A stretch of 64,000 nucleotides of DNA, taken from NCBI GenBank assembly GCA_028280505.1, contig JANQLO010000038.1, positions 1-64,000 of the forward strand, written 5' to 3'. Made by a program: the position numbers and the translations under genes. Below, piece by piece: positions 63,053 through 64,000 of this stretch. How positions within the stretch are numbered: the stretch's first letter is position 1; every line of letters begins with the position of its first letter. This stretch comes from Chromatiales bacterium. GTDB lineage: Bacteria; Pseudomonadota; Gammaproteobacteria; Chromatiales; Chromatiaceae. A model generated the notes under the pieces. The model worked only from the letters and a program-made list of their open reading frames with translations, was not told the origin of the DNA and did no database searches.

Positions 63053-63796
63053 TTAAAACCCTAGGCTTGAAAGCAGATCATCCACGTCGTCCTGGCTGGT
63101 GACCACGTCACCCTTGTCGACACCCGGAACGGCGGGACCCTGTGCGGTGGTATCGGGACCTTCCTGTCTACTCTTTTCCCTTGGCTTGGCGTGAGGGCCT
63201 GACAGGCGCACCAGTTCAACCAACTTGGTTTCGACATCTTTCACCAGATCGATCACCTTTCGGATGATCTGACCGGTGATGTCCTGGTAGCCCTGTGCTA
63301 ACAGCACCTCCGACAGCTTGTCGTGCAGAGCATCGGAATTGGCCTGCGTGATTTCGAGAAAGTGCGACATTTCGCTAGTCAGATCGCGAAAGTCTTCCAC
63401 CGAAAGCTGACGCGAATTGAATTTTTCCCATTGTTCGGATAGACGCCTTGCCTCGGCGCGCAACGAATCGGCAAGCGGCAAGCTGTCTTCGACCGCGCCC
63501 AAAGTCGTATTCGCAGCCTGCTCCGTCGTTGCGATCACATAACGCAAACGTTCAGCAGCGTCCGGTATCTCGTTCTGAGCAATGGAAACCAGATGTGCGT
63601 CGGCGACAAAGCTATTGATGGAGTTGTGTAACTCACGGGTTAAGCGTCCGATCTCCTGAAACAACAGGCTATCGGTGAAACCCGCCAACTCGGCAATCGC
63701 CGAGTCCGCATCGTCTTCATTGCCGGATTCAAGATGGGCGACCAGGCTTTTGGCCAAGGCCAATTTATCGTTCATTTGTTCTGCGGTTTCTGCCAT
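63053..63796 (-). CDS. cheZ: CheY-P phosphatase CheZ
   Basis: 247 residues, long helical with the family core ANTTLGAVEDSLPLADSLRAEARRL and LLAQGYQDITGQIIRKVIDLVKDVE, where the Gln of QDITGQII is the phosphatase residue. The C-terminal tail ends in a CheY-binding-like DVDDLLSSLGF. Found between cheY and cheA as expected. Confidence 0.93.
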   Translation of the reverse strand: MAETAEQMNDKLALAKSLVAHLESGNEDDADSAIAELAGFTDSLLFQEIGRLTRELHNSINSFVADAHLVSIAQNEIPDAAERLRYVIATTEQAANTTLGAVEDSLPLADSLRAEARRLSEQWEKFNSRQLSVEDFRDLTSEMSHFLEITQANSDALHDKLSEVLLAQGYQDITGQIIRKVIDLVKDVETKLVELVRLSGPHAKPREKSRQEGPDTTAQGPAVPGVDKGDVVTSQDDVDDLLSSLGF

Positions 63797-63814
63797 GTCG
63801 AATCCTGTTAAGTC

Positions 63815-64000
63815 CTACGCGGCGACACGTTCGAATATCTTGTTGATCTTTTCTTCCAAGGTACCGGCGGTGAAGGGTTTCACCACATAGCCGTTCACCC
63901 CGGCCTGTGCAGCCTCCACGATCTGTTCACGCTTCGACTCGGCCGTTACCATCAGCACCGGCAACCCTTTGAGTTTGTCATCGGCACGCACGGCCTTGAG
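63815..64000 (-). CDS. cheY: CheY, C-terminal part (cut by window edge)
   Basis: 61 codons and a stop on the minus strand. [20 protein letters not shown] carries the Thr of the receiver switch and [23 protein letters not shown] the conserved Lys-Pro. The acidic N-terminal half lies outside the window. It is the CheY of the cluster, upstream of cheZ. Confidence 0.92.
   Translation of the reverse strand, partial: LKAVRADDKLKGLPVLMVTAESKREQIVEAAQAGVNGYVVKPFTAGTLEEKINKIFERVAA

Overview
The window looks like a chromosomal segment of a motile, moderately GC-rich gammaproteobacterium, probably a sulfur- and thiocyanate-oxidising chemolithotroph. The reasons are the gene order of the chemotaxis/motor cluster at the right end (cheY-cheZ-cheA-cheB-motC-motD-parA-cheW-cheW-DUF2802, a gammaproteobacterial arrangement), a cobalt-type thiocyanate hydrolase, sulfur-relay proteins (DsrE-like, TusA) and a sulfide:quinone-oxidoreductase-like flavoprotein. 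The species cannot be named from the sequence alone.

Layout. 1-8508: start of an LbtU-like outer-membrane porin (cut by the window edge), a DUF1348 gene with its TetR regulator and a double palindromic operator, an alginate-export-type porin, a CynR-like LysR regulator, a methyltransferase, a FixH/YtkA-like protein with a di-haem MauG-type peroxidase, and a small hypothetical gene. 8518-8761 is a small element with matching inverted ends. 9130-19248 is a sulfur/thiocyanate island: a hairpin-rich leader, scnBAC, the P15K-like activator, a complete ABC importer with two permeases, a cbtB-cbtA-cbtB cobalt-transport set, DsrE-like, TusA, an SQR-like flavoprotein and DUF1641. The inferred logic is import of thiocyanate or a related anion, cobalt supply for the hydrolase, hydrolysis, and handling of the reduced sulfur released.

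19479-29785 holds three small proteins sharing an H-x-H motif next to a complete TonB-dependent uptake operon (receptor, binding protein, permease, ATPase, an unassigned 333-residue protein, ExbB, two ExbD, TonB). One of the two ExbD proteins has Asn in place of the essential Asp. 30200-30992 is a stretch of gene remnants that repeats, in degraded form, the LbtU / operator / DUF1348 arrangement at the left end, joined to remnants of the SQR-like and DUF1641 genes. After it come a YdcZ-type transporter and a BarA-like signalling operon (31737-38060), then 1.4 kb without a convincing gene.

39437-49206 holds a solitary octahaem HAO-like cytochrome convergent with a minus-strand cluster: Nif11-like protein, a 100-residue unknown, acyl-CoA dehydrogenase, sensor kinase, FixJ-type regulator, a divergent AlkB-like di-iron monooxygenase, truncated haemoglobin and a ferredoxin reductase. 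At 49561-49919 a tRNA-Ser(GGA) is followed by two tandem 132-133 bp units, each carrying a copy of the tRNA 3' end and a terminator. The remainder (50033-64000) is housekeeping: YbaK, methyltransferase, AsmA, MscS, DUF4197 and the chemotaxis/motor cluster, ending inside cheY.
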